Assembly: GCF_009455635.1 (NCBI RefSeq)
Contig: NZ_QPER01000001.1
Location: 2,046,001-2,110,000 of the forward strand
Reading direction: 5' to 3'
Source: Paraburkholderia agricolaris
GTDB lineage: Bacteria > Pseudomonadota > Gammaproteobacteria > Burkholderiales > Burkholderiaceae
Length of the DNA stretch: 64,000 bases
Shown: positions 1 through 8,619 of the stretch, piece after piece
Numbering within the stretch: the first letter of the stretch is position 1
Layout: the number at the start of each line of letters is the position of its first letter
Notes under the pieces: model-generated
What the model was told of the DNA's origin: nothing
The model's input: the letters and a program-made list of their open reading frames with translations, nothing else
Database searches by the model: none
Translations under genes and position numbers: made by a program

Positions 1-55
1 GAATGAACCCGGCGACGGTTTTTCCAGCATCCGCTTGCCGGATCGGGGACGTTGC

Positions 56-1456
56 TCAGCGTCCCGCGCCCTGAGTCGCTTGCCCACGCACCTCGCGCGT
101 GACGGGCGCTTCGTCGAGGTGGCGGAATATCCATGCCGACACCAGCGTGATGACGCCCACGCACACGAAGCTCAGGCGGAACCCGAGCGCGGCCGATCCC
201 CATTGCGCCGAGAACAGATTCACGAGGCCGCCGCCGATCGAGACGCCCAGCCCGATCGCCAGCATCTGCACCATCGAAAAAAGGCTGTTGCCGCTGCCGG
301 CGTCTTCACGCGAGAGACCCTTGAGCGTGACGCTGTTCATCGCCGCGAATTGCATGGAGTTGGCGCCGCCGAACACCGCCAGAATCACGATCCCGACGAT
401 CAGCGGCGTACCGCGCGTGATCAATGCGAGCGCAACGATCGACGAACCCACGATCACCGTGTTGACGAGCAGAAAGGTGTCATAGCCATAGCGGCGCACG
501 AGCGGTGCAATCCAGCGTTTGGTGAGGGTGCCGGCCAGTGCGGCGGGCAGCATCATCAGACCCGAATGCAGCGGTGTGTAGCCGAGTTGCAATTGCAGCA
601 GCAAGGGCACGAGGAAGGGCACGGCGCTCGAGCCGATGCGGCACACCAGATTGCCGATCAGACCGACGCCGAAATTCGGTTCGCGAAAGAGCGCGAGTTT
701 GAAGAGTGGATTGTTGCGGCGCCTCGCATGCGGAATGTAGGCGAGCGCGCTCACCACGGCGAGCGCGAAGAGGCCGGCCGACCATGCCAGGCGGTGCGAC
801 GGCACCGGCGCGTCGACGGCCAGCGAAAACGCGATCATGCACAGCGACAGCAGCCCACAACCGACAAAGTCGAACGGCGGCGCCTGAGTTTCGCCATGCG
901 CCGGCAGAAATCGCTGTACTGCATAGAGGCCCAATGCACCGATCGGCACGTTGATCAGGAAGATCCAGTGCCAGGTAATAGCCTGAACGAACCAGCCGCC
1001 GAGCGTCGGACCCGCGATCGGCCCCAACTGGCCGGCAATCGAAATGAACGCGAGCGCCGATACGTATTGCTCGCTCGAGACGCTGCGCAGCACGGCGAGC
1101 CGCCCGATCGGCAACAGCATCGAACCGCCCAGTCCTTGCAGGACCCGCGCGAGCACCAGTTGGCCGAGCGTATGCGCGCTCGCGCAGCAGATCGATCCGA
1201 GCACGAAGATGAGAATCGCCGCGAAGTACACGCGCCGCGTGCCGAAGCGATCGGCGAGCCAGCCCGACGCGGGCGTGAGCATCGCCATTGTCAGCGTGTA
1301 GGCGACCACGATCGGTTGCATCGCGAGCGGCGCGACGTGCAGACTCCTGGCAATCGACGGCAGCGCGGTGTTGACGATCGTTGTGTCGAGCGACTGCATG
1401 AAAAAGCCGGCGGCGACGATCCAGAGTAGCGCGGTCTGGGCGGAATCCTTGTTCAT
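56..1456 (-). CDS. DHA2-family MFS drug exporter
   Basis: This is a 466-residue inner-membrane proton-driven exporter of the EmrB/QacA (DHA2) type. The start of TM1 carries the family pattern LDTTIVNTALP near residue 22, the loop after TM2 has the MFS motif A (WLADRFGTRR, about residue 63), and a motif-C-like GPIAGPTLGG lies near residue 148. The ATG at 1456 is preferred over a TTG two codons upstream, although neither has a strong Shine-Dalgarno. It is divergent from a LysR regulator, so that regulator probably controls it. The substrate cannot be told from sequence. A second exporter of almost the same length and layout lies at 14798-16195. Confidence 0.85.
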   Translation of the reverse strand: MNKDSAQTALLWIVAAGFFMQSLDTTIVNTALPSIARSLHVAPLAMQPIVVAYTLTMAMLTPASGWLADRFGTRRVYFAAILIFVLGSICCASAHTLGQLVLARVLQGLGGSMLLPIGRLAVLRSVSSEQYVSALAFISIAGQLGPIAGPTLGGWFVQAITWHWIFLINVPIGALGLYAVQRFLPAHGETQAPPFDFVGCGLLSLCMIAFSLAVDAPVPSHRLAWSAGLFALAVVSALAYIPHARRRNNPLFKLALFREPNFGVGLIGNLVCRIGSSAVPFLVPLLLQLQLGYTPLHSGLMMLPAALAGTLTKRWIAPLVRRYGYDTFLLVNTVIVGSSIVALALITRGTPLIVGIVILAVFGGANSMQFAAMNSVTLKGLSREDAGSGNSLFSMVQMLAIGLGVSIGGGLVNLFSAQWGSAALGFRLSFVCVGVITLVSAWIFRHLDEAPVTREVRGQATQGAGR

Positions 1457-1538
1457 ATCCAAATGAGCGATAGGGCGCTGGCGGGGACAGATCGGCGGCC
1501 CGTGCTCGAAACAATCGTTGGGGGGATTGCGTCATGAT

Positions 1539-1556
1539 ATTGACATCCCTGTCAAT
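1539..1556. promoter_or_regulatory. Palindromic operator candidate 1
   Basis: A perfect inverted repeat, ATTGACA-N4-TGTCAAT, lies between the divergent exporter and LysR genes. It includes a TTGACA hexamer that could serve as a -35 box. LysR-type proteins commonly bind such dyads in the divergent promoter region. The assignment is inferred from position and symmetry. Confidence 0.5.
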
Positions 1557-1582
1557 CGGGAACCCCACTGGGGACGTTGACT

Positions 1583-1603
1583 GTTATCGACTTTGCCGAT
1601 AAC
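1583..1603. promoter_or_regulatory. Palindromic operator candidate 2
   Basis: GTTATCG-N7-CGATAAC is a second perfect inverted repeat. It starts 38 bp upstream of the LysR start codon and has the spacing of a LysR T-N11-A type box. It probably covers the regulator's own promoter, which would fit autoregulation. Confidence 0.5.
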
Positions 1604-1620
1604 CAGGCTCACAATGATCT

Positions 1621-2481
1621 ATGCTCAATCCCATCTGGCTCAAGACCTTCACCACCGTCGCCGCCTGCCATAGCTTCACCGAGGCGGGGCGGCAACTGGA
1701 TCTCACGCAATCGAGCGTCAGCGAACATATCCGCCGGCTCGAAGAGAGCGTGGGGCGGCGCCTGTTCGTGCGCGACACCCATTCGCTCGCCATGACCCCG
1801 GACGGCGAGGCCATGCTCGCGCACGCCAGCGTGATCCTGCAGGCGCTCGCGCGGGCCGAGTCGCAGTTTCGCGCGCCGCGTTTAAAAGGGCGTGTGCGGC
1901 TCGGCTCTTCGGACGACGTCGCGCTCGGGCCGCTGCCCACGGTGCTGGCGGCATTTCGCGACGCGCATCCCGATGTCGAACTGGAAATCACCATCGGCAT
2001 GACCGGCAAGCTGTATGAGTTGCTGGACGCCGGTTCGATCGATCTGCTGGTCGGTAAGCGGCGGCTGGGCGATCGCCGTGGCGTGCCGCTGTTCACGGGG
2101 CGGCTGGAGTGGCTGGCGCGCACCGGTACGCTGGTCGATCTGAGCCAGCCGTTGCCGCTGATTCTGGTCGCGGAGCCGAGCGTGACGCGCGCCGTGGTGC
2201 TCGATGCGCTCGCCGAAGCCGGTTTTAGCTGGCAGGTGGTGTGCACAAGCAGCAGTCATTCGGGCTGTATTGCGGCCGCGCGCGGCGGTCTCGGGATAAC
2301 GGTGCGTCCGCAGTACCTGGCCGCCCGGGGCCTGACGCCGCCGCTCAACGCGGCCAGTCTGCCGACGCTGCCCTCGGTGGAATTTATCGCGCTGGCCGCC
2401 AGACGGCTGAGCCGTCCGGCAGGCACGTTGCTGCAATTGCTGTACGACAGCGACTTACGTGGGTCGTGGATTGGTGAATGA
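1621..2481 (+). CDS. LysR-family transcriptional regulator
   Basis: This 286-residue protein has an N-terminal winged helix-turn-helix (SFTEAGRQLDLTQSSVSEHIRRLE, about residues 19-42, with the usual A-x-x-L-x-x-(T/S)QSSVS pattern) and a C-terminal periplasmic-binding-protein-like effector domain. The ATG at 1621 gives the normal LysR N terminus. It is divergent from the DHA2 exporter across two palindromes, so it is a likely local regulator of that pump. The effector is unknown. Confidence 0.88.
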   Translation: MLNPIWLKTFTTVAACHSFTEAGRQLDLTQSSVSEHIRRLEESVGRRLFVRDTHSLAMTPDGEAMLAHASVILQALARAESQFRAPRLKGRVRLGSSDDVALGPLPTVLAAFRDAHPDVELEITIGMTGKLYELLDAGSIDLLVGKRRLGDRRGVPLFTGRLEWLARTGTLVDLSQPLPLILVAEPSVTRAVVLDALAEAGFSWQVVCTSSSHSGCIAAARGGLGITVRPQYLAARGLTPPLNAASLPTLPSVEFIALAARRLSRPAGTLLQLLYDSDLRGSWIGE

Positions 2482-2545
2482 AGCCGGGCGGGCAGTGCCT
2501 GAGTGGATGACGTGACCCGCGGCGCCATTCTGTCGGCGTTCCAGC

Positions 2546-3643
2546 CTAAGCGGGCAGGGTCGCGGCCAACGCGTCGAACTCCGCGCTCCAGGCCGCGCGC
2601 CATGCGTGGCGTGTTGCTTCGTCGATCCACGCGCCGTCAATGCCGTTCAGCATGAACTGCCGCAACTCGGCGATGCTGAAGCCGAAGTGGCTATGCATCA
2701 ATTGCCATGCTTCGCCGGGGGTTACCTTGTGCAGTGTCGGGTCGTCGGTATTCGGGTGAATTTTCAGGCCCAGACCCGGCATGCGCCGTATCGGATGCTG
2801 TTCCGCCCAGACCTCCGGCGCGAGCGTGCGCAAGTAGTAGGAGTTTGTCGGCACCACGGTGAACACAATGCCGCGCTCCGCGTAGCGCGCCGCCAACTGC
2901 GGGTTGTCGACGATCGTATAGCCGTGATCGATCCGATCGCATTGCAACAGATCGACGGCTGTCTCGACATTGCGCCACGGCATGCCGAATTCGCCCGCAT
3001 GCGCGGTGGTCCTGAAACCTGCGTTACGCGCATTGCGGTACGCCTTCCAGAACAATTCGGGAGGCCGGTCGTTCTCGCGGTAGTCGATGCCAAGGCCCGC
3101 CACTTCGTCCGCGCGATGCGCGCACATCCAGTCGACCAGCGCGACCGCTTCGTCGGGATCGGCTTCGCGGTCGATGCTGGGGATCAGCCGTGCGCTGATG
3201 CCGAAGTCGCGAGCGGCGTCGCGAATCGCGGTGACAATGGCCGCTTGCGCATCCGCATAGGGAATCTTCGAAACGCGTACCGTGCCGGTAGGATTCCAGA
3301 AGAATTCGCTATGACGCACCTGGTGCGAAGCGGCGTCGGCGAGATATTCATAGGCGATGCGATGCAGGTCGTCCGCCTGCGTGAGCAGATGCTCGTCGAG
3401 CGCGCGCAGCACGCGCAGCACGCCGACCGGTTTTTCGCCGCGCGTATAGAACGCGTCGATCTCTTCGCGAGCGATCGGCGCGTGGCTCTTTTCGGCGAGC
3501 GCGATGAACGTTTCGTGGCGAACCGCGCCCAGCAGATGGCAATGCAGCTCGACCTTCGGCAGAGCGGTGAAGAAGGCGCGATGGGCGTCGGTAAGCGTAA
3601 TGCCGAGGCGCGATGCGGGCACGTTGCCCAATGTCTCTTTCAT
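2546..3643 (-). CDS. add: Adenosine deaminase
   Basis: This 365-residue cytosolic zinc enzyme hydrolyses adenosine (possibly adenine) to inosine (hypoxanthine) and ammonia. The amidohydrolase metal ligands are visible as ELHCHLLGA (His34 and His36), TAHAGEF (metal His and catalytic Glu), IDHGYTI, and NTDDP with the late metal Asp. The ATG at 3643 is chosen because it starts the family-like N terminus; upstream in-frame codons run into the permease gene. It lies 22 bp downstream of the purine permease on the same strand, which suggests co-transcription of uptake and deamination. Whether the true substrate is adenosine or adenine is not decided by these motifs alone. Confidence 0.85.
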   Translation of the reverse strand: MKETLGNVPASRLGITLTDAHRAFFTALPKVELHCHLLGAVRHETFIALAEKSHAPIAREEIDAFYTRGEKPVGVLRVLRALDEHLLTQADDLHRIAYEYLADAASHQVRHSEFFWNPTGTVRVSKIPYADAQAAIVTAIRDAARDFGISARLIPSIDREADPDEAVALVDWMCAHRADEVAGLGIDYRENDRPPELFWKAYRNARNAGFRTTAHAGEFGMPWRNVETAVDLLQCDRIDHGYTIVDNPQLAARYAERGIVFTVVPTNSYYLRTLAPEVWAEQHPIRRMPGLGLKIHPNTDDPTLHKVTPGEAWQLMHSHFGFSIAELRQFMLNGIDGAWIDEATRHAWRAAWSAEFDALAATLPA

Positions 3644-3665
3644 GTCGGTATGGTTTTCGGTAGTT

Positions 3666-5043
3666 TCAATGCGGCTTGACCACGGTATAGAAGTAATAGC
3701 CGAGCGGCACGGCCAGCACATAGAGACCCCACGGCACTTCGCGGAAACGGCCGGCGAGCAGCTTGACGAGCACGTAACAGAGCAGGCCGCCCGCGATGCC
3801 GGTGCCGAAACTGTTCGACATCAGCGTGAGCAGCACCATGGAAAGAACGGGTAGCGAGTCGCTGAAGTCGTCGAAATGCGTATGGCGGATCGTGCTGAAC
3901 ATCGACAACCCGATCAGGATCAGCGCCGGCGCGGTCGCTTCCTTCGGAATGGCCAGCGCGACCGGCACGAACAGCAGCATCAGCGCGAACATCGCGGCTG
4001 CGGCAAGCGAGGAGAGGCCGGTACGCCCACCCGCTTCAACGCCTGCGGCGGATTCCACCAGCGCGGTCAGCGCCGGAATACCGAACACCGGACCGAGCGT
4101 CGCGGCAATCGAATCGACGAGGAACGGCCGGTTGATGTTCGGCAGATTCGCGTTTTCGTCGAGCAGATCCGCTTTGGCGCCGACCGCGAGCGTGGTGCCG
4201 AGCGTCGAAAAAAAACTCCGCCGCGAAGAACACGAACAGATACGGAATCGCGGCCACGCTCAACGCGCTCGCAATATCGAGTTTGAAGGCGATCGGCGCG
4301 ATGCTATGCGGCCATGACAGGAACGACGCGGGCATATGCGTGACGCCGAGCGGCACACCGGCGGCGGCCGCAATCAGAATCGCCCACAGGATCGCGCCAG
4401 GCACGCGGCGGCCTTGCAGCACGACAGCCGCGCCGAGGCCGATCAACGCCACCAGCGTGCCGGGCCGCGAGAAATCGCCGAGCGCGAGCGCGTTGGTCTT
4501 CGCGTTGGCGATCACCATCCCGGCGTTGCGAAAGCCGAGCACGGCGATGAACAAACCGATCGATGCGCCGAGCCCTAGCTTGATCTGCGCCGGAATCAGG
4601 CGCACCACGAGGCTGCGCGCACCCACCAGGGTCAGGATCAGGAACAGCACGCCGGACACGAATGCAATGCCGAGACCCGTTTGCCACGCGACGTGTTCGC
4701 CTGCGAGCGTAATGCCGAGAATCACCGAGCCGCCGATGCCGGGTCCCACCAGAAACGGCAGATTCGCGTACAGCGCCATCAACACCGTACTCAGCACGAA
4801 CACGAGAATCGTCGCGGTGGTCGCCGCGCCGCGATCCATGCCACCGGCCGACAACAGCGACGGAATCACCACCAGCAAATAAGCGGCCGCGAGAAACGAC
4901 GTGATGCCGGCGATCGTTTCGATACGCACGCTGGTGTTACGCCCGGCAAGCGCGAAACGCCGTTCGAGCCAGCCGCCGCGCGCGGCCTGTGCCGGATTGT
5001 TGCTGTTCGGCATTGAAGATTCGTTATTGATCAATTGATTCAT
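3666..5043 (-). pseudogene. NCS2/AzgA-type purine permease, frameshifted
   Basis: Two overlapping reading frames together make one purine permease of about 458 residues, the normal size for the AzgA/NCS2 family. The N-terminal part carries membrane segments and the PFLVGPGIGGSVILG region. The C-terminal part resumes with a sequence ending YYFYTVVKPH. The frame breaks in a run of eight A on the plus strand (4208-4215). Removing one base restores the expected continuation EFFSTLGTTLAVGAKADLLDE. The start is taken at ATG 5043; ATG 5013 is an alternative. The gene heads the add operon and is divergent from a LysR gene only about 50 bp away. If the frameshift is real, purine-base uptake by this protein is lost unless slippage on the homopolymer rescues it. 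Confidence 0.8.
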
Positions 5044-5095
5044 CCTGTAACCACGCATTTATACTGCTGCGCATTGCGTCGATGCATTGCTCTCC

Positions 5096-6022
5096 ATGAC
5101 CGACCGTTCGTCCCTGCTGCCCGCGCTCACGCTGCGGCAAATCCAGTACTTCGTCACCCTTGCGCATGCACGCAGCTTCACGCAGGCCGCGCAGTCGCTC
5201 GCCCTGACGCAGCCGGCCTTGACGGCGGCGATCCGGCAGATCGAGTTCCTGCTCGGCGGTCCACTGTTCGCACGCTCCGCGCACCGGCTGACGCTCACGC
5301 ATGCGGGTGCCAGCGTGCTGCCGCTCGCCGAGCGGCTGCTCAATCAGGCGCGCGGCACCTTCGACGACATGGCGAGCACCTTCGCCGAACGCGTGCAGAC
5401 CGTGCGCATCGGGCTGATTCCGTCGGCTGCGGCGCGCCTGTTGCCTGCGCTCGCCTCGTTGCGCGTCCGGCAACCGTCGCTGCGCTTCACGCTGAACGAC
5501 ATGCCGAACACCGCCCTGATCGATGCGGTGCGCGAGGGCGCGGCCGATTTCGGCGTGGGCGTGCACGAACCCGATGCAGCCGTGCCGGACAAGGACGGCG
5601 AAGCTGCGTTGCGCTACCAGGATCTGTTCGAGGATCAGATCGTGGTCGTGGTGCGGCGTGACGATCCGCTCGCGCAGAAGAAAAGCCTTGTGTGGGCGAG
5701 ACTGGTGGGCCGCGATCTGGCCGTGTTCGTGCGCGGCAGCGTCAGCGACGCGCTGCGGCGCACCGGCGGGGCCGAGGGCTTGCAACTGACAGTCGCGTAC
5801 CGCGTCGAGTACACCGAGCCCTTGTACGAACTCGTTCGCAACCGTCTGGCGATTGCCGTGCTGCCCAGTCTCTACACCATGCACTTGCACGACGCGGAAC
5901 TGGTCGCGTTGCGCGTCGACAAGCCGCGCGTCACCCGTTCTATCGCGTTGATTTCGCTTGCCGGCGACGATCGTGGCCCGCACGTACGCGCTTGCCGCGA
6001 ATGGATCGCCGCACATATCTGA
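5096..6022 (+). CDS. LysR-family transcriptional regulator
   Basis: This 308-residue regulator has an N-terminal helix-turn-helix (SFTQAAQSLALTQPALTAAIRQIE) and a C-terminal effector-binding domain. ATG 5096 is preferred to the TTG at 5087. It is divergent from the purine permease/adenosine deaminase genes and convergent with the nucleoside hydrolase, so purine-related control is a reasonable inference. The effector is unknown. Confidence 0.87.
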   Translation: MTDRSSLLPALTLRQIQYFVTLAHARSFTQAAQSLALTQPALTAAIRQIEFLLGGPLFARSAHRLTLTHAGASVLPLAERLLNQARGTFDDMASTFAERVQTVRIGLIPSAAARLLPALASLRVRQPSLRFTLNDMPNTALIDAVREGAADFGVGVHEPDAAVPDKDGEAALRYQDLFEDQIVVVVRRDDPLAQKKSLVWARLVGRDLAVFVRGSVSDALRRTGGAEGLQLTVAYRVEYTEPLYELVRNRLAIAVLPSLYTMHLHDAELVALRVDKPRVTRSIALISLAGDDRGPHVRACREWIAAHI

Positions 6023-6039
6023 CTCAGGTTGCGCGCGTT

Positions 6040-6087
6040 GCATGACCGATTGCATGACCGATTGCATCACCGATTGCCTCACCGACG
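6040..6087. repeat. 12-bp tandem repeat, four copies
   Basis: Four head-to-tail 12-bp units (GCATGACCGATT twice, then two variants) start 18 bp after the LysR stop codon. The first two copies are identical. The region is between convergent genes, and nothing suggests that it is translated. Confidence 0.8.
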
Positions 6088-6120
6088 TCGAGCTTTTCAC
6101 GGCTTCACGGCTTGAACCGC

Positions 6121-7245
6121 TCACGGCAGCGTGGCAAGCCGTGCGCGCAAGGCGGCATAAAAACCGTCCGCGTCCACTTCGGTGATCCAGGTCGCGTTCG
6201 GCTTGCGGCCGCTGTGTCCGCTCCAGTCCACCACCGTTTCACCGAGCGTCCATTCGCCGACGGTCTCGATCATGACGTTGACCTCGCGGCCCTTGAAGAG
6301 AGACGGCTCGATCAGGTAGCCGGTCGCGCAAGGGTCGTACATCGGTGCTTCTTCAATGCCCTTGCGTCCCTTCTGATACGCGACTTCCGCGGCCATGATG
6401 TCGGCGGCCATCGTGCCGCAGCGATTGCCGAGCGCGCGGATCGGTGCGATCCGTGCCGGCGTGATCGGCGCTTTTACCGCGACGTCGCGCGGCAGCACGA
6501 CGATCGGCACGCCGCTCGCGAACACGACCTGCGCGGCCTGCGGGTCGACGTAGATATTGAATTCGGCCGCGGGCGTGACGTTGCCGCGTTCTAAAAAAGC
6601 ACCCCCCATCAGCACGATTTCGCGGATGCCGGCGCGGATCTCCGGGGCTTCGATCAGCGCGGTGGCCAGATTGGTCAATGGCCCGATCGCGCACAGCGTC
6701 ACGCTATGGGGCGGCGCCACGCGCAAGGTGTCGATCAGAAACGCGACTGCGTGCTGCGGCGCGAGGGGCGCGAGCGGTTCATGCAGCGGCACGCCGTCGA
6801 GGCCGGTCTTGCCGTGCACGTTGGCCGCCGTGATCAGTTCGCGTGTGAGCGGCCGCGGGCAGCCCGCGTAGACCGGCAGCGATTGCGTGTACCCGGCCCA
6901 GTCGCGCACGATGCGGGCGTTGCGTTCGGTGAGATCGAGCGGCACGTTGCCCGCGACCGTCGTGATTGCGCGCACGTCGAGCCGGTCGCTCGCCCCGAGG
7001 GCGAACATGATCGCGATCGCGTCGTCCTGACCGGGATCGCAATCGATGATCACACTGCGGCGCACGCCGCCTGGCGCAGCGGCAGCGCCCGAAGAGGACG
7101 TGCCGCTTGCGGTGTTGGCCGAGCCCGCGGTAGCTGGAGAGGCCGCGCCGGCAAACATCGGCCATGCCGATGCACCCGCAGCCAGCCCCACGGCCGTGCG
7201 CAAGAACGCACGCCGCTCCTGAGTCGAGTCGAAGGATTTCATCAT
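6121..7245 (-). CDS. Tat-exported nucleoside hydrolase
   Basis: This 374-residue IUNH-family protein hydrolyses the N-glycosidic bond of (deoxy)ribonucleosides to free base and sugar. The calcium-binding hallmark DCDPGQDD is at residues 68-75. The N terminus has a twin-arginine signal (ERRAFLR at residues 10-16, then a hydrophobic stretch ending near AGAASPA) and a Ser/Ala/Gly-rich linker, so it should act in the periplasm rather than the cytosol like most IUNH enzymes. ATG 7245 (or 7242) keeps the signal peptide intact. It starts 2 bp after the stop codon of the upstream porin, so the two are almost certainly co-transcribed. Confidence 0.85.
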   Translation of the reverse strand: MMKSFDSTQERRAFLRTAVGLAAGASAWPMFAGAASPATAGSANTASGTSSSGAAAAPGGVRRSVIIDCDPGQDDAIAIMFALGASDRLDVRAITTVAGNVPLDLTERNARIVRDWAGYTQSLPVYAGCPRPLTRELITAANVHGKTGLDGVPLHEPLAPLAPQHAVAFLIDTLRVAPPHSVTLCAIGPLTNLATALIEAPEIRAGIREIVLMGGAFLERGNVTPAAEFNIYVDPQAAQVVFASGVPIVVLPRDVAVKAPITPARIAPIRALGNRCGTMAADIMAAEVAYQKGRKGIEEAPMYDPCATGYLIEPSLFKGREVNVMIETVGEWTLGETVVDWSGHSGRKPNATWITEVDADGFYAALRARLATLP

Positions 7246-7247
7246 GG

Positions 7248-8360
7248 TCAGAACACGTGGCGCATGCCGACCGTCGCGATCATCTGACGGATGCCGGTGG
7301 ATTGAGCGTAAGCAAAAATCTGCGCGTGCTGCGCGTCGCCCGCGGCCTGCTGCGCGATCACCGTCAACGCGACGTCGGTGCGTTTCGACAGGAAATAGTC
7401 GGCCTGCAGATTGACCTGATGCCATTTGGGGCTCGTGTTGATCACGTCGTATTTGCCGTCGGTGAACGCGTACGCTGCACCGAGAATGAACGCGGGGCTC
7501 ACGTGGTAGTTCACGTTCAGGTTGTAGTTCTGCAGATGCAGATGCGAACCGTCGAGATAATCGTAGCGGACATCGGTGAAAAGCGCTGCAAATTGCGCGG
7601 GGCCGACCGTATAGAAACCGCCCGTGCCGAAGATGCGTTGCTTGCTCGCGTACGCGGCCGGATGCAGCGCGCTCTTCGCGAAGATCAGCAGCGACGACGC
7701 GTAGTCGTTCGAAATCGCGCCGTCCGGATTGGTCGCGCTAAACGGGTTGTTGTATTGCGCGTAGACCACGCTCCACTTCAGCGGTCCGTTTTCGTAACCG
7801 GCGCCGAAGCTGTACGCGTTGTTGTTGGCGAAACCGGTGGCATTGCTGAAGCCGTATTCGGCCGTGGCCTTCAGCCCGCGATAGTCGGGTGTCACGTACT
7901 TCACCGCGTTTTGTACGCGAATGTCGTTATAGCCGTTGTCGTTGTCGCCGATGTTTACGCCGTTGCTCGCGATGATCACCGGGCCGACGTAATCGTGCAC
8001 CGTGTCGTACTGACGGCCGAAGGTCAACGTACCGTAGGTTTTGCTGGAGAGCCCGACGAACGCCTGCCGGCCAAATTCGCGGCCGTTTTGCGACGCGGTG
8101 CCGGACATTACGTTGAAGCCGTTCTCCAACTGGAAGATCGCGGTCGTGCCGCCGCCCAGGTCCTCAATGCCCTTCAGACCCCAGCGTGGATTCTGGTTGG
8201 TGCCCGAGAGTGCCTGCCACGCATTCTTGCCGCCCTGATTGGTCGCATAACCGACGCCCGCCGAAATCAGGCCATACAGCGTCACGCTGCTTTGCGCATG
8301 GGCAACGCTGGAGAGCGCGCCGGCGATCGCGAGAGGGGCGAACTTGAGTAGTTTCATCAT
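7248..8360 (-). CDS. Burkholderia-type trimeric porin
   Basis: This 370-residue outer-membrane general porin has a signal peptide (MMKLLKF...VAHA, cleavage predicted before Gln23), the typical mature start QSSVTLYG, and the C-terminal aromatic MRHVF used for beta-barrel assembly. It is followed after 2 bp by the exported nucleoside hydrolase, which suggests a role in letting nucleosides into the periplasm; the substrate is inferred from context only. Start codons ATG 8360 and 8357 are equivalent. Confidence 0.88.
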   Translation of the reverse strand: MMKLLKFAPLAIAGALSSVAHAQSSVTLYGLISAGVGYATNQGGKNAWQALSGTNQNPRWGLKGIEDLGGGTTAIFQLENGFNVMSGTASQNGREFGRQAFVGLSSKTYGTLTFGRQYDTVHDYVGPVIIASNGVNIGDNDNGYNDIRVQNAVKYVTPDYRGLKATAEYGFSNATGFANNNAYSFGAGYENGPLKWSVVYAQYNNPFSATNPDGAISNDYASSLLIFAKSALHPAAYASKQRIFGTGGFYTVGPAQFAALFTDVRYDYLDGSHLHLQNYNLNVNYHVSPAFILGAAYAFTDGKYDVINTSPKWHQVNLQADYFLSKRTDVALTVIAQQAAGDAQHAQIFAYAQSTGIRQMIATVGMRHVF

Positions 8361-8455
8361 GGTCCAGTAGCGGGAAAGGAGGGCGCCGAAGAAGGGGCGC
8401 ATTCGAACTGGGCTCGACTATACGAATTCGTTGGTTATAAAAATAATGTTGTTTT

Positions 8456-8485
8456 TTTATAGTTCCATAAATTTAATCTATTCAA
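8456..8485 (-). promoter_or_regulatory. Candidate sigma70 promoter of the porin operon
   Basis: On the minus strand, TTGAAT (8485-8480), an 18-bp spacer and TATAAA (8461-8456) lie in a locally AT-rich stretch about 95 bp upstream of the porin start. They match sigma70 boxes well. No other promoter of similar quality was seen in this intergenic region. Confidence 0.5.
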
Positions 8486-8619
8486 TGAGATCTGCGCCGC
8501 TCGCTGGAACAACCGGCACGAGCGTCCTTATAGCCTGTAATGGCATCGTTGCCGGGCCTCGGGCGATTCTGTATGGTGGCTCATCGACCTACATCATCGA
8601 CCTACCCAGCGAGCACCTC

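Noticed and set aside
35..1429. Long plus-strand frame of 464 codons opposite the first exporter
   Set aside because: It is rich in Arg, His and Glu, has no family pattern and is the antisense shadow of a well-supported MFS gene in high-GC DNA.
6040..6087. Possible CRISPR-like array
   Set aside because: The units are 12 bp and contiguous with no spacers; the tandem units at 35182 and 44357 fail the same test.
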